Below, piece by piece: positions 1 through 17,821 of a DNA stretch of 64,000 nt (position 1 is its first letter; every line of letters begins with the position of its first letter). The notes beneath the pieces were generated by a model that saw only the letters and a program-made list of their open reading frames with translations, was not told where the DNA came from and did not search any database. The position numbers and the translations under genes are program-made. Location of the stretch: positions 209,684 through 273,683 of the forward strand of contig JASANG010000065.1 of NCBI GenBank assembly GCA_030248215.1, written 5' to 3'. The DNA is from Enoplolaimus lenunculus. Taxonomy: Eukaryota; Nematoda; Enoplea; Enoplida; Thoracostomopsidae.

Positions 1-49
1 TTGTCTCGTTCCGGTTCCAATAAATTGTAATTCCGGTTGCGCCCTAATA

Positions 50-55
50 TTTATT
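50..55 (-). promoter_or_regulatory. Possible polyadenylation signal of the CNBP-like gene
   Basis: AATAAA on the minus strand, 157 bases downstream of the stop codon at 212. A common motif in AT-rich DNA, so only suggestive. Confidence 0.35.
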
Positions 56-211
56 ACATCTTAAAATCTAGCTCATTACTAAGGTTACGGTTATGGCTGA
101 AAATACTGTTCATCAAAATTCAACGTGCTACAATTTTCACGTTGTAGTCCTTGTATCCTTTACTAATAAATTGTTCAAAAATGTACTGTCAATAGAAGCG
201 TTAAATTTTAC

Positions 212-6588
<6,377 letters not shown>

Positions 6589-7503
6589 CTTTTGTCTAAA
6601 AACGCAAGAATATGCATTAGTTTTTTATTTTGCCAAATAATGCACTATCACGTATACATGGTCTCTACGGGCAATATCAAATTAGCGCAAAAAATGAAAC
6701 TCCTGTTCGAAGTGGCGTTTCAATGTCTGTTTGCGTAACGCCGCCTCGGATTTAAAAATAAAAATGTTCTATTATAATTATAATTATTATTATTATTATT
6801 ATTATCATTATTATTATTATCAGAAGTAAAACAATTCACAATGTTGCAATATCAAGCGGTTACCTGGAATGCTAAACGACTTCGCCGTAAGCTTCTCCAC
6901 CTAAAAGACATAATATATCCGTACGTAAACAAAAGGTAAATTGGTACATAACAGTGTGTATTTTCGAAAGTTAGTCGTCATTTTTAATTTCTTTGCATAT
7001 ATAAAATTAGTGCTAACCTTAAAAAGATATACAGAATATGATTCACGGAATTAGTTTCGTTTAAGCACGCGGTGGCGGCGGTGATGCTGATAAACTGCAC
7101 GTGTAAGATATCTGGGATATGCATTTTTCCCACGTTAGTAAAGAGTTAAACAATCGACATGTAGAAAACAAACGCTGGTCGTGACATAGCAACAAATACC
7201 GTTAACCACAAAAACTACAATTTCTGCTTCCAGTTTGTAACATGTAAATACGTATGCTAGCGCACTATCAGCTACAGACGGAAGTTAACTTCGATTTGTG
7301 TGGCTCCGGCATCTTTTAATATCCGGTCGCCCCCGGCTATATACACGTAAACCTAAAGTTAGCTAAAAATGTTGAACTCGAACATATGCTACCTTGGTAT
7401 GAGTTATCATACAGCAGGGTGGCAACAAAAGTTCGGGTTCGGCAAAAATTTGCGAGTAGTTATCAGGCATGGGCGGTCTCGGTCAAAAAACTAGACCGAG
7501 ACC
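6589..7503. other. Upstream of the CNBP-like gene
   Basis: Holds a (TAT)n microsatellite at about 6776-6822 and a fragment of the CAGGGATGGG hAT-like family at 7468-7503. The promoter and 5' non-coding exon should lie here, but I could not place either. Confidence 0.4.
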
Positions 7504-7877
7504 AGGGTGCAACCGGAATTACAATTTACCGGAACCGGAATTTGAAAATTTTACCGGAACCGGAAAATGAAAAATGCATTTCACCAAAAATTTCATTTTA
7601 ATCTTATTTTTTGCTCTATTATTTGTGAAATAACCTTAGTCGAACATAGGTATTTATTTTATTTGTTGTATTTTAGATTTAAACTAAAAAATTTTTTTTG
7701 CCAAAAGTTTTGAATATTTTTATGTGCTCTGAATTGCCGTTTCATACAATTAAACTAATAAATCGCCGTTAAACTTATTTGTTACTTTATTTTTCACTTC
7801 GCTACTGTCCCCATACCCTTCGAACAGGTCGGGACAAATTCCACTGTCTCAAAACACACTCAGTGCAACCCTGGCTC
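7504..7877. mobile_element. hAT-like MITE (ends CAGGGTGCAACCGG)
   Basis: Starts CAGGGTGCAACCGGAATTAC and ends in the inverted motif GTGCAACCCTG near 7877. Subterminal CCGGAACCGG repeats are typical of this family in the window. No clear target duplication, so boundaries are approximate. Confidence 0.55.
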
Positions 7878-7952
7878 AAAGCTTAGTGTTGTTTTTGGTC
7901 CAGGCAAACCGAGTAGACTGAAGAATTATTTAACATAGCGTAGACGTTAAAA

Positions 7953-8183
7953 ATGCAGATGACCTATAATTTTTTACACGATGCCCTAAATTTTTTAAAC
8001 GCGAAAATCGCAACTTTCTTTCAAAAAGTACTTTTCGGTAACCGGGGGGGGGTCATTCAGTTTCTCAAATCACTGTATAACCAGATAGCGATGTTCCACA
8101 ATCCTTCGCTGCCTGTGTTGGTAGGAGAAATGCGCAAGTACATCCAGGCCAAAGCTGCGATCCAAGGAAAATTTTTGTGGTAA
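7953..8183 (+). other. Orphan open frame, 76 codons
   Basis: The C-terminal half (for example LYNQIAMFHNPSLPVLVGEM) looks like ordinary globular protein, but a G-run lies inside and no splice context or family was recognised. It could be an exon or a transposase relic. Confidence 0.15.
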
Positions 8184-8202
8184 CTTAACTTATAGCTTTT
8201 TC

Positions 8203-8402
8203 ACCTTTTGGTCTCGGTTTACAAACCACCGAGACCGGAAAAAAGGGAGACCCAGACCAGATAAATCAAGAGACTTAAAGAGACCAAGACCGCCCATCCC
8301 TACCTTTTGGTCTCGGTTTACAAACCACCGAGACCGGAAAAAAGGGAGACCCAGACCAGCTAAATCAAGAGACTTAAAGAGACCAAGACCGCCCATCCCT
8401 GG
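8203..8402. repeat. 100-base tandem duplication of a hAT-like end
   Basis: Two near-identical 100-base copies (8203-8302, 8303-8402), each ending CCGCCCATCCCT, the end of the CAGGGATGGG hAT-like family. Confidence 0.85.
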
Positions 8403-9785
8403 TAGTTATAACCGTCCGGGGGGTCTTATATCAACTTTTGCGGTTTGGATTCGGTTGTTATGAAATAACGTATTATTCATTTGTGTAGTCAGACGCACCA
8501 TATATTTTCCTCCGACGGTGGTCTTGGCCCCTTCACTTTCAACCAATGAATACGCTCCTTGCCCCATCATTATAGTTGTACGGAGCACGCTAACATAAAA
8601 ATTTCGATAAACCGGAATGAAGGAATTTATTTTTAAACGTACCGGATAACCAAACGAACTTGCTACAGATCTAGTCAAAATTTCTGATGTGCCCCTCTGT
8701 GTCCAAATCGATTACAACCCACGCTGAGATTGGACATACGAGGCATCCCTAGGCTTATGCTCACATGGACTTGAAACTAAAGTTCCTGGCTGTCAAACAA
8801 TTTCGTTACATCGTCTCTGTTCGTATAAACGTCGTACGTCAGTTTCGTCTCGATCCTCGTTATATATATATATATAGGAGCATTGTATATATACGCTAAG
8901 GCATGGTATAACCGAATTCATGAATCGACCGAATCCGAATCCATTGCTAATTTGCCGAATCCGAGGCCGTACCTATGTTGCCGCTTTGCGCAAAGGATAC
9001 TATAAATTGCACGGACGCGTAAACCTTGGAACCGGACTAAAAAATTCCGTTGGACGCAAGGTGGACTCGGGTTCGATTTCGAAAAAATATCCTGCTTTGT
9101 ACACGAGCAAAAATACTACAAACAGCCTTAATTTACTGGCTCCCTTAATTTACTGGCTCTGCGTCAATCAACTAAAAGAGCCGGCTTTGCCTATTTTAAA
9201 TGAAATGAAAAACAGAAAAATAGTGAAGATCTTGACTAAAAAAGAAAAAATCTGGGTGTCTGTAACTTAAGTGGTTAACTTTAAGGCGAACTGTTAAAAA
9301 ATTTTGATTGGTGTTGTTTCGTATATATTGCTAATTTTAAATTGTAAAACGAACATGAATAAACAAGTCTGATTTTGACGAAATCTGCTACTTTTAAAAT
9401 TGTAAACTGAACATGAGTACGTACGCCTGATTTGACGAAATCATAACCTTAAAGTGAAAAATGCGCCATTAGATACCGTGTACGTACGCCTGATTTGACG
9501 AAATCATAACCTTAAAGTGAAAAATGCGCCATTAGATACCGTGTTTTCATTTGGAGGCGTTGATTTTTTCATTGGCCAATCCGTCCAAAGAGAAATACAC
9601 ATCGTATATTATAAGTAAAGAAGCTTCAAAGACAGCTGCAATAAATTGCACTGGTTATAGTAATCAGTGGGTCATGATCGAAGCACTCTTTCTTACTAGT
9701 TACTACCTATCGAAAATAAAAAATATGTAACTCAAATTCAGCTTTAACGTTTCAACCACAAAATTACTAGCACAGAGAATATCGG
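8403..9785. other. Intergenic, no gene recognised
   Basis: Holds a (TA)n tract near 8863-8876 and the 63-base duplication at 9418-9543. An open frame at 8920-9270 shows no recognisable domain and unsupported ends. Confidence 0.4.
9418..9543. repeat. 63-base tandem duplication
   Basis: TACGTACGCCTGATTTGACG and the following 43 bases are repeated head to tail at 9418-9480 and 9481-9543 with no visible difference, so the duplication is recent. Confidence 0.9.
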
Positions 9786-9882
9786 AAGAAAATCCGGTAA
9801 AAATAACGAATTTAATACCGGAGCCCGCTAGTGAAAAGTACCGACGTTGACTGCCGACACCGAAATTCCCGCTGCACCCTGG
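9786..9882. mobile_element. Relic of the CAGGGTGCAACCGG hAT-like family
   Basis: Contains CCGGTAAAAATAACG and ends GCTGCACCCTG; the other end is not recognisable. Confidence 0.4.
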
Positions 9883-10097
9883 TAAAACTCACCTCACGAC
9901 TCGAAGAAACGTATCTCCTTTCTTTGTGAGCCTTCCAGAGCGCACTTATGTTCCTGAAACACTTTATGAGCAACTAAATAAATGATGCACAATACAGAAC
10001 TACCAGGAGGCGACTTACCATTCTATTATTGTAAAGATTTGCTTTCCTGTGCGGAAGGTAAGTGTTATAATTATAGCGCAAAGTAGTTAAACGTTGG

Positions 10098-10175
10098 CCA
10101 CGATCGGATTAGAACAAGCGACATTTGGCTAACCGGGCCAACGCTCTTACAAACTGAGCTATTGTAGCACTGGTT
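10098..10175 (-). other. tRNA-like sequence (pseudo-tRNA or SINE head)
   Basis: The minus strand reads TAGCTCAGTTTGTAAGAGC (D-arm/A-box-like), an anticodon-like stem TTGGC/GCCAA with loop CCGGTTA, and a B-box-like GTTCTAATC. The acceptor and T stems do not pair well, so it is a tRNA-derived relic rather than a working tRNA gene. Confidence 0.35.
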
Positions 10176-11743
10176 CAATTACTTGCGCTAGGTATTATAT
10201 GCGCTGCTAACCAGTGTACTAAGCTGTGTGCTGCGTAGCTAACTACTATGCAAAGTGTTTTATATACGTGGTGTTTACGCATGTGCTATTCATTGATGCA
10301 TACCATCGTGCAATGGTGGACAATTATCCAGAATGCACGCACATACTGTAGCAGGAATTATGGATGTATCGATACAAAAATTTGAACTACACTTTAGAGC
10401 ACACCATGTAGACAATTGAAGAAATAACGTCTGTTCACAGGTCAACTAGATATGTGCACGACAGTGAACTTTCTTGTTATTGCCTGTGGTCCGACTTTCC
10501 GCCGATTAACGACTTCTTTACTTTAAAATGCAAGGAAGGCCACTAGCTATGTCACAATTTGCTATTTACATAATTGTCCCGATGCAAGTAAACTATATAG
10601 GTTTCAATTACAGGCCCAGACCCATTCAACAAAAATTGCAGCATTCCAACTACCACTAGTACTATTTTATACATGTCTTAAAGGTTTCTACAAACTTTTG
10701 TGTAGAACTACAAAAGCAGTATATTTCAAATTATCTATTCGGGAACCGGCATTGATAAATCTGTGTACATTGATCCAGGGCCGTGCTTTAAAATGTGAGG
10801 CACACTCAGAAACCAGATGAACTACCCGCAAAGATAGTGTGAAGTACCAATCTGCTTAGGTCTTGTAATACTCTACCATACATATTTCTGTATGATAGGC
10901 TGCGGCGGGGCACAAAAATTTTAAATTCAAGTCGCCACATTTGGCAATTATTCGGATATACACAATGTAAATCTAAAATGGACTAAATTGAATCGCAAAA
11001 TTGACAGCACTCGGCGTGGATGCATTATTTAAACAAGCGGGCAACTATAAAAATGTTTCATGCAAAAAACGCTATATTTTAAGATTTTGTAAGGGACCTG
11101 TGGTGTGATTCTGACCCTTAACTATTAGGAGTATGGAAGGTAATAAGCACGGGCCTGCGACAGAATCATTAAATTTTTCAAGAAATATTTCAGACATTAA
11201 TATTAATGCCATTAATGGTCTCAAGAAACTGAGAAATTCGTGTCTGAAATGTTTAAGAACATAAACGTTTTTATAAACAAGAAGTTGCTAAAGCCAATTT
11301 AAGACACAAATTACTTCCTTTCAAGAAGTATTTGTGTTATATTCAAAAATTTATTTTCTGATTTATTTGAGCTTAGGTTTCCCCAACCTAAATTTTCGCC
11401 TTGACGTATCTTAGGTTGCAAAATAAGCAATTTGGTTGAGCTATCCCACAGTTTTGTAGTTGGTTTCCCTTGAAAAACTAGTCTTGTATTTATATTTCAG
11501 ACACATATTTCTGAAAATTTGCAGAAAACTCTGGAATTCTAGACATATATGTCTGGACTTCTTAAATTTCAAATATTTTTTAAAAAAGACAGTTTATTCT
11601 GTGTGTAGTCGTGCAAAACTTCGAATTTGCTGAATGCTGACTTTTGAAATTTCTCCCGTTTCGCATTCAACATGAGCCCACAGCTAAACAATACAAAAGC
11701 CGGAGGATTCTCTGCTTCTAGCGAGTAGCATATCGCGAATGTA
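10176..11743. other. Intergenic, no gene recognised
   Basis: About 1.6 kb without recognisable exons. The stretch 11160-11560 has AATTTTTCAAGAAATATTTC-type inverted sequences related to the element at 16556-16797. Confidence 0.35.
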
Positions 11744-11953
11744 CACTGCAAAAAATGGTGAGTCAAATTGACTCTCTCCGAAATAGGCTCTACGGGACTA
11801 CACAAACTGAATCAAATTCTACTCCGTTAGAGTCAAATTGGAATCACTGAGTCGCACGGTTGAGTCTGGCGGAGTCGAATTTGACTCGGTTTGTGTAGTC
11901 CCGTAGAGCCTATTTCGGAGACAGTCAATTTGACTCACTATTTTGTGAAGTGT
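11744..11953. mobile_element. CACTG-ended hairpin MITE
   Basis: Ends CACTGCAAAAAATGGTGAGT and its near complement, flanked by TA. Almost the whole element is self-complementary (GACTC/GAGTC blocks around GGACTACACAAACTG), so a single strand would fold into one long hairpin. Confidence 0.8.
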
Positions 11954-12621
11954 ATGATTTGAACGTTTATATACACTACTCGCTAATGGAACACAACTTT
12001 GAAAATTTGTACCCTGTTTTAGGACACCCTACTCTATGCTTCAGGGCTTTCAAATTAGGGCATTCAATAGTCTACAAGATTAGGCTTGCAGCTGTGCGAC
12101 CAATCTCACGCTATACAAATAGTATGTAGATTTCCATTCTTTTGCATACCGTGATTGTATCTTGTCAGCAGTTTGTAGTTACCAACTACTAGTCTATTCG
12201 ATGGGACTCTCTTGTTTAGTTGATTAAAAGGTATAAGTTCTGTTGACTATCCTGGGAATATTAAGAGGGAGTATGAAACAGGTAGTGGTAACCCTGTTAT
12301 GTCCAACAGCGAATATATGTAATACTATCATAATGTCCCATATACTGCACAAACAGTGCCTAAAATGTCCTTATTCCTTTCGTAGGGAGTACTATCAAAT
12401 TGCATTTGCTATGCACAAAATTTCTGCTGTCAGTATGGGTTCCCGATAGTACTATTTTGTACTGTTCTTGAAAGAACGTGGGTGGACAAAATTTTGAATT
12501 GCTGTACACAGTATAACGTGAACGCTCCATAATTGATAATATGGTGGGATCTTGGCGGAATCAAAAATTAAATTAAATTAAATGTTTTCCTGTGAAAGCT
12601 AACAAAGAACTGCCGTGAATA

Positions 12622-12822
12622 CACTGCAAAAAATAGTGAGTCAAACTGACACGTTCCGAAATAGGCTCTGCGGACTACACAATCTGAGTCAAATTCGGCA
12701 CCACGTGAGTCAAACGTAGGACTCAGTTTGACTCTGGCGGAGTCAAATTTGACTCAGTTCTTGCAGTCCTGTATAGAGCCTAATTCGGGGAGAGTCAATT
12801 TGACTCACCATTTTTGCGGTGT
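12622..12822. mobile_element. CACTG-ended hairpin MITE, second copy
   Basis: Same family: TA, CACTGCAAAAAATAGTGAGT, GACTC/GAGTC stem blocks, and CACCATTTTTGCGGTG then TA. Confidence 0.8.
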
Positions 12823-12919
12823 ACATTTTCTGTTAAAATGTTTCTTGCACTTTTAGCGCAAGTTCGCAATTGGTACGAGGCGAAAATTTCATTTTTCGTT
12901 CAGGTCAGCACAGACACCA

Positions 12920-13110
12920 CACTGCAAAAAATGGTGAGTCAAATTGATTCTCTCAAAATAGGCTTTTCCTGACTACACAAACTGAACCAAAATTCAACTC
13001 CGTTAATTCGACTCAATTTGACTCTGGCGGAGCCGAATTTTGACTGAGTTTGTGTAGTCAGGAGAAGTCTATTTCATAGAGATCGATTTGACTCACCATT
13101 TTTTCCAGTG
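12920..13110. mobile_element. CACTG-ended hairpin MITE, third copy
   Basis: Starts CACTGCAAAAAATGGTGAGT and ends CACCATTTTTTCCAGTG. Third copy within 1.4 kb, in a diverged state that argues against one tandem duplication. Confidence 0.78.
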
Positions 13111-13397
13111 CAGTTGTCCAAAGCACCTATCCAAATTATTTTTTACTGTATAAAGAAAAAACAGTTTTCAACCAACAATATGGTATGCAATTGCGAGCAA
13201 AGATAAGCATCGATATGGGTGGTTAATACGCCCACTGGTTTGCTCACAAACATCAATATTCTGTATTTTATCAATTTTGTGTTTTTACCTACGGCGCTAA
13301 CAACTCAAACAACTGTCATAAAACACAATGGATTTTACTGTATAGTCTTCACCCCCAGTTCTAGTGTCTCAAATAATGAACACAATTTTCACCACGT

Positions 13398-13552
13398 TCG
13401 TAGCCAGTTCACCTTGCTAAATGAATCAAATAATTTTTCAAGAGGGGCCTACAAGGGTTATCGATGATTTACAAGCAATGTTGAAAATTTTCTAATAGAG
13501 AGTTCAAATGGGGTTGAGCCCCCACTTCACCCCTTCTCTGACTACGGGCCCG
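13398..13552. repeat. Short repeat with GTAGCCAG / CTGACTACGGGCCCGG ends
   Basis: One copy of a repeat of about 150 bases: left end GTAGCCAGTTCACCTTGCTA, middle GACTTACAAGC(A)A-like and GTTGAAAATTTTCTA, right end CTGACTACGGGCCCGG. The ends are partly complementary, suggesting a MITE. Confidence 0.5.
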
Positions 13553-13628
13553 GTTTCATCAATTGAACAACTTCATAAAGTTTGACTTACTAAATATTCA
13601 AATAGTATTCTTCCTGTCAAGTTTAATA

Positions 13629-14042
13629 CTGTAGTGACCCGAATAAGAGAGGGGTTAAAAGAGGGGGTGTCCATTTTAAGTCCCAATCAATAGGGGTCCG
13701 CATCCCTAACAAGAGTGCGTAAGCGGATAGTCCCTAAACCCTAATCAGAGTCCATTAATGTCAATTATCCCTAATTGTAGGGCACAAATGACTCCAGGAC
13801 CAGATAAAGTTGAGTTCGAAACTTTAAAGCTTACTTAAGTTTTGAAATTACATTAAGTATAGCCTTGCATTATCGCTCAAGCTATTGACACAAGACAAAT
13901 AAACGTTTAACTCACGGATAGTTGCAACACCGAATATTTATCAGTACCGAAGGGTGGCGGAGGGCGGGCGAAAAGTAAATAACAGTCAGTAACCGAATAA
14001 CAGGGGGGTACCCTCTGGAGAGGCCAAATAAACGTCAGTCCC
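13629..14042. mobile_element. pogo-like MITE, 3' end missing
   Basis: Starts TA then CTGTAGTGACCCGAATAAGA and matches the copies at 33883 and 48873 up to about 14042, where similarity stops before the far inverted end. Confidence 0.7.
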
Positions 14043-14425
14043 ACGTATACGCCTTTCCAATAGCGGCGAATCCTGTGTAGTGTTTCAAATATACAATTCT
14101 TATTTACCACATCATCGTCACGACTGAAAATAACCCAAAAACGGCATTGAACTTGTGTCTTTTGTTTTTCTGACTTTGTGTTGTTCATTGCAGGAACAGT
14201 ACTCAAAATACGTATGTTAGGCGTTTCAGCTTTAATAATCTAATCGACGGAATCACTGTTTGAAATTTGCAGTCAGGATATTTTTTGAAACTGTTTTACT
14301 GTACCGTGGACGCGTATACAATTCGGCTTGATTTATGTGCCCGTTTGCGAAGCAAAATCATTCGTCAAACCTTTGATGCATAACAAAACACTCACAAATC
14401 AGCTACTGCAAACACACGTTGCACC

Positions 14426-14623
14426 GGCCCATGTTTACTTTAAGGGGCGTCCAGGTTTCTGGTGGGTCCATAAAAGAGTAGGTTTAGATTCTAGATTACA
14501 TTTTTTGCTTAGGCTTAGGCTTTAGGCTTAGGCTTAGGAACACATTTGTACAACGCTTAGGTATAGGCTTAGGATTAGGAGTACGCGTAATGCACTGTTA
14601 AATCCCTTAAAGTAACATTGGCC
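14426..14623. mobile_element. TTAGGC-bearing MITE, family T2
   Basis: Starts GGCCCATGTTTACTTTAAGG and ends in the inverted CTTAAAGTAACATTGGCC. Two internal blocks of (TTAGGC)n are separated by GAACACATTTGTACAACG. Flanks GTTGCACC and GTTGAACC may be a worn 8-base duplication. Confidence 0.75.
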
Positions 14624-15678
14624 CGTTGAACCAGTGAAATTTTACACATATGACCTAGCCAACAGGTGTATTTTTCATTAATAGCCGTCCGTATATTGTG
14701 CCCTTGAAAATTGTCCTATTTTTTAAGTTTAACAAGCGAAAAGGCAAACGCAATTTTAGTGCTAAATCTTACCATAGATATTAATTTTAGTTTTCGTTTT
14801 CTGTTTATTAGAATAGCGTCAACGTGGCTTCACTCGGATTTGCCAGTATATTTGCGTCTGATCATATTAATGTCTGGCGTCGATTGAGGTGTGCGACTGT
14901 TGTTAGCGTTTAGCAACAAAACACCATATTTTTATGGGCAGCATTTTTTTGGTTCCAGCCAACACATTGTGGTGATGCTGTTGTTGTTGTTGCTTAATTT
15001 TCTGGTCGATGTATTGCGAATACGACGATATTCATCTCAGTGTTTCGACGATATCGAACTCTATTTTATTATATTTGTGTTAAAAAGATTGCTTTTTTTC
15101 TGCTCAATACCGTTCACAGTTGGGGCTATGATTTTTGATTTATACAATAAATTTGAAAGGATATATTAAAAAAATTGTATATGACGTCAAGACAAATAAA
15201 TTTCTATTTCACCACGTCATCAGTTCTCCGGTTTCCAAGTATATATAGGGTAGCTTAAACTGCTCAAGTGTCCAAAATAATTTTAGGTGGGGTATGCGTT
15301 GGAATAAGCAGGTTACAAGCGGGGCTTGAATGTTTCTACTTTGTGGTCAAAATTCTATAATGGATGGTTGCTCTCGCATTGCCCCTTCTGGCTACGGCTC
15401 CGCCGGTTTTACAATAATTCCCCGACCGTAATTAACTTGTAATCCGAAATTTTGTCGATTCGACAATATATCGTCCATCATTAGGCTTACTATCAAATCT
15501 TTGGTTTATGCTTAGGAAGCTGCCAAGTGAAAAGTCGTCGGTACGACGAGTTGCCGCTGTTTTCCACTGAGCCATGTTCTCGGATGGCTAAATTGCCATA
15601 TTTTTGTATTCGATCAGCTTTGTTTTAAAATAGGCAGGTCCGTAGTCTGTTCACCTTGTGTGGGTGGCTAAACATTTC
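14624..15678. other. Intergenic, no gene recognised
   Basis: An open frame at 14891-15169 is Leu/Phe-rich and low-complexity without splice context. No other structure was seen apart from a partial GGCTACGG repeat end near 15390. Confidence 0.3.
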
Positions 15679-15902
15679 AGCCCATGTAAAGATCAGTGTT
15701 GAAACGTTTTTCTGTGTGACTAGAATAGGTTAAGCTTAAGCTTTAGACTAATTTTTTTGCTTGGTTTAGGCATAGGCTTAGGCGTAGGAATATGCTCATT
15801 CTTACGCTTAGGCGTACGTTTAGGCTTAGGCTTAAATCGGCTTAGGCTTAGGCTTATAAATATGCTTATAATACTGTTCCGCCCCTGTTTTTTACATTGG
15901 CC
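15679..15902. mobile_element. TTAGGC-bearing MITE, family T1
   Basis: Begins CCCATGTAAAGATCAG and ends TGTTCCGCCCCTG then TTTACATTGGCC. Holds two (TTAGGC)n blocks either side of AATATGCTCATTCTTACGC. Confidence 0.75.
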
Positions 15903-15904
15903 AA

Positions 15905-16052
15905 AAAAATTTTAGGAGGGGAATATATACAAGGGTTTTCGTTGACTTACAACTGACTTACAAACAAGGTTGAAAATTTTCTAGCGGGGGAATCTTTCCA
16001 GTTGAAGGTGATCAGCCTCCTCGTCCCCCCGCTCTTCGGCTACCAGCCCGAG
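15905..16052. repeat. Short repeat of the CTACGGGCCCG family, diverged
   Basis: Shows AATTTTAGGAGGGGAATATA, a GACTTACAA segment, GTTGAAAATTTTCTAG and a C-rich right end like the copy at 13398. Confidence 0.45.
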
Positions 16053-16339
16053 AACTGGACGTCTTTATACGAGGCGTTTGTAAAATTAAACAAAATCACA
16101 TGAATCAGAGATATATTTCACAATTTTGAGGATACAAACCACTATTGGTTTGGCTCAAAGTTTTTGGTTGAAATATACAAATTACCCACGAACTGTGATC
16201 GTTTTGATTCATTTTAAGGTCTCTATATGACACTGATTATCTTAGAAGTACCATGGCGCCGACAGATTATGCTTATTCTAAGTTTAAGCTGCATCATATA
16301 GAAACTTTCGTAAAAAATTTTGCATCGAATGTTGTACGG

Positions 16340-16420
16340 TTGTTGACCACGAGGTACGTACTACTGGTCAGCTGCTCTAACTGCTGAGTTAAGCAGCCAT
16401 GTAAACTTTTCGCTACAATG
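16340..16420 (-). other. tRNA-like sequence, degenerate
   Basis: The minus strand has TAACTCAGCAGTTAGAGCAG, an A-box-like D arm, but the B-box region is degenerate. Probably a tRNA-derived relic. Confidence 0.25.
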
Positions 16421-16555
16421 CTCCATATACCATAAGGTTGCAACTACAAGATACGTATATGTATACGCCGCGAAACCGTATGAGCTGGCGAGAGCGTCTC
16501 ACACATTTTCTAACAGATCCCAATAAGCATTGCAAGCAGAGCAGTACACTCAAAA

Positions 16556-16797
16556 TAATATTTCTGATATTTAAGAAAAAATTTCTTACATTTGAGAAAT
16601 ATGATTAGCAAGGTGCATTTGAAAAGTATTTCTGTTATGTAACAAAAATGTTTTCAAAATACGTTTTGAAATAAAGTCTGAAAATAAACGTTTTCCAGTT
16701 ATTTTAAGAAAAAGTGTCTTAAATATCAGCAAAACTTTTCAGATTTGCCACAGAAAACACTTTTCTGAACAAATTCAGAAATACTTTTTTATGTGTA
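16556..16797. mobile_element. Palindromic MITE (TTTCTGATATTTAAG family)
   Basis: Inverted halves: ACTCAAAATAATATTTCTGA at the left is mirrored by TTCAGAAATACTTTTTTATG at the right. A partial copy at 32944-33069 starts with the same sequence. Confidence 0.55.
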
Positions 16798-17221
16798 CCA
16801 TATTGAATCCTTGACAAAAATTTTTGCTACGCATGCGGTAAACGCACGAAACCGTAACGTATATGACTCCAGAAGCATGTGCGTAGCCACGATATTGGAA
16901 ACTGGAGTTACGTTTTAGAAAAATTTCAAAGAGGTGTTTCTTGTGTTTACAAACTGAAAAATCGGCTACAAGTCCGTTCACAAAAATTTCAAAGGCGGTT
17001 TGACTTTTAAACCCTCCCTGGCTGCACGCCTTTAAAAAGAAGTATTCGATCAACACCGCGTCAGATTAGATTCAATTAACCTTTTTCGCAATGTGCGCTA
17101 ACTTTCATTATACTCAAGATATTAACAATAATAAGACTAAAAATGTGACACAATATATAAAATGATATTAGCCGCAAACATAATTAATACTCTGTGATAC
17201 CAGCTGTGGACTGCAGTGCAA

Positions 17222-17821
17222 ATGGCTACCATAGACCTTGTGATCGGAACGCTGTTGGGTATATTTTGTTTTTTCGGTTTATTTGTCAATCTGTTTTCAC
17301 TCATTTGTTTCACCGCAATACAGCCGTCCAGTTCACTTACAGTCCTTCTGATCGGTGTATCACTTGCTGATTTGTTATTTTGTATATTTCAATCGGTTGC
17401 ATATATTGCACCGTTTGCAATTGAAGAGATACACCAGTTTCAAGTGAACGATACTGAAAATAAATTGATTCATTTTGAACCGTGGTTTCCGATAATAATC
17501 GACGTTCGCCAATGTATGGTTACCGTGATTTCAATGTTTGTTATTGCAACTTGCGTTCAACGACTGTTCGTAACATGGGAATGGTCACATTATAAGCATT
17601 TGGTTCGCGGCGATACAGCGTGGCGTATTGCAGTTGCAGTTACACTTGGAGTGTATGCGGTGTCGGCGTTGTTTAATGTGTCTGAGTTTACACTGCGGTA
17701 TGATTTAGCTGAGCTCGCAAAACGTGATTATTACTCAATTATGGCGTCACAAACGTTCAAAAATGATTTCACTGCGACCGTCAATATTATTTTGCCGATG
17801 TCTGTCATCGCAACCTTATGG
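17222..17821 (+). CDS. GPCR exon 1 (TM1 to most of TM5)
   Basis: The first in-frame ATG is at 17222, opening MATIDLVIGTLLG. The frame is open for two codons further upstream (GTG at 17216), but ATG is preferred. The exon ends ACCTTATGG before GTAAGC. Confidence 0.85.

Noticed and set aside
10098-10175. Functional tRNA-Thr gene
   Set aside because: The anticodon stem is good and the loop would give GGT, but acceptor and T stems do not pair and the B-box is off consensus.
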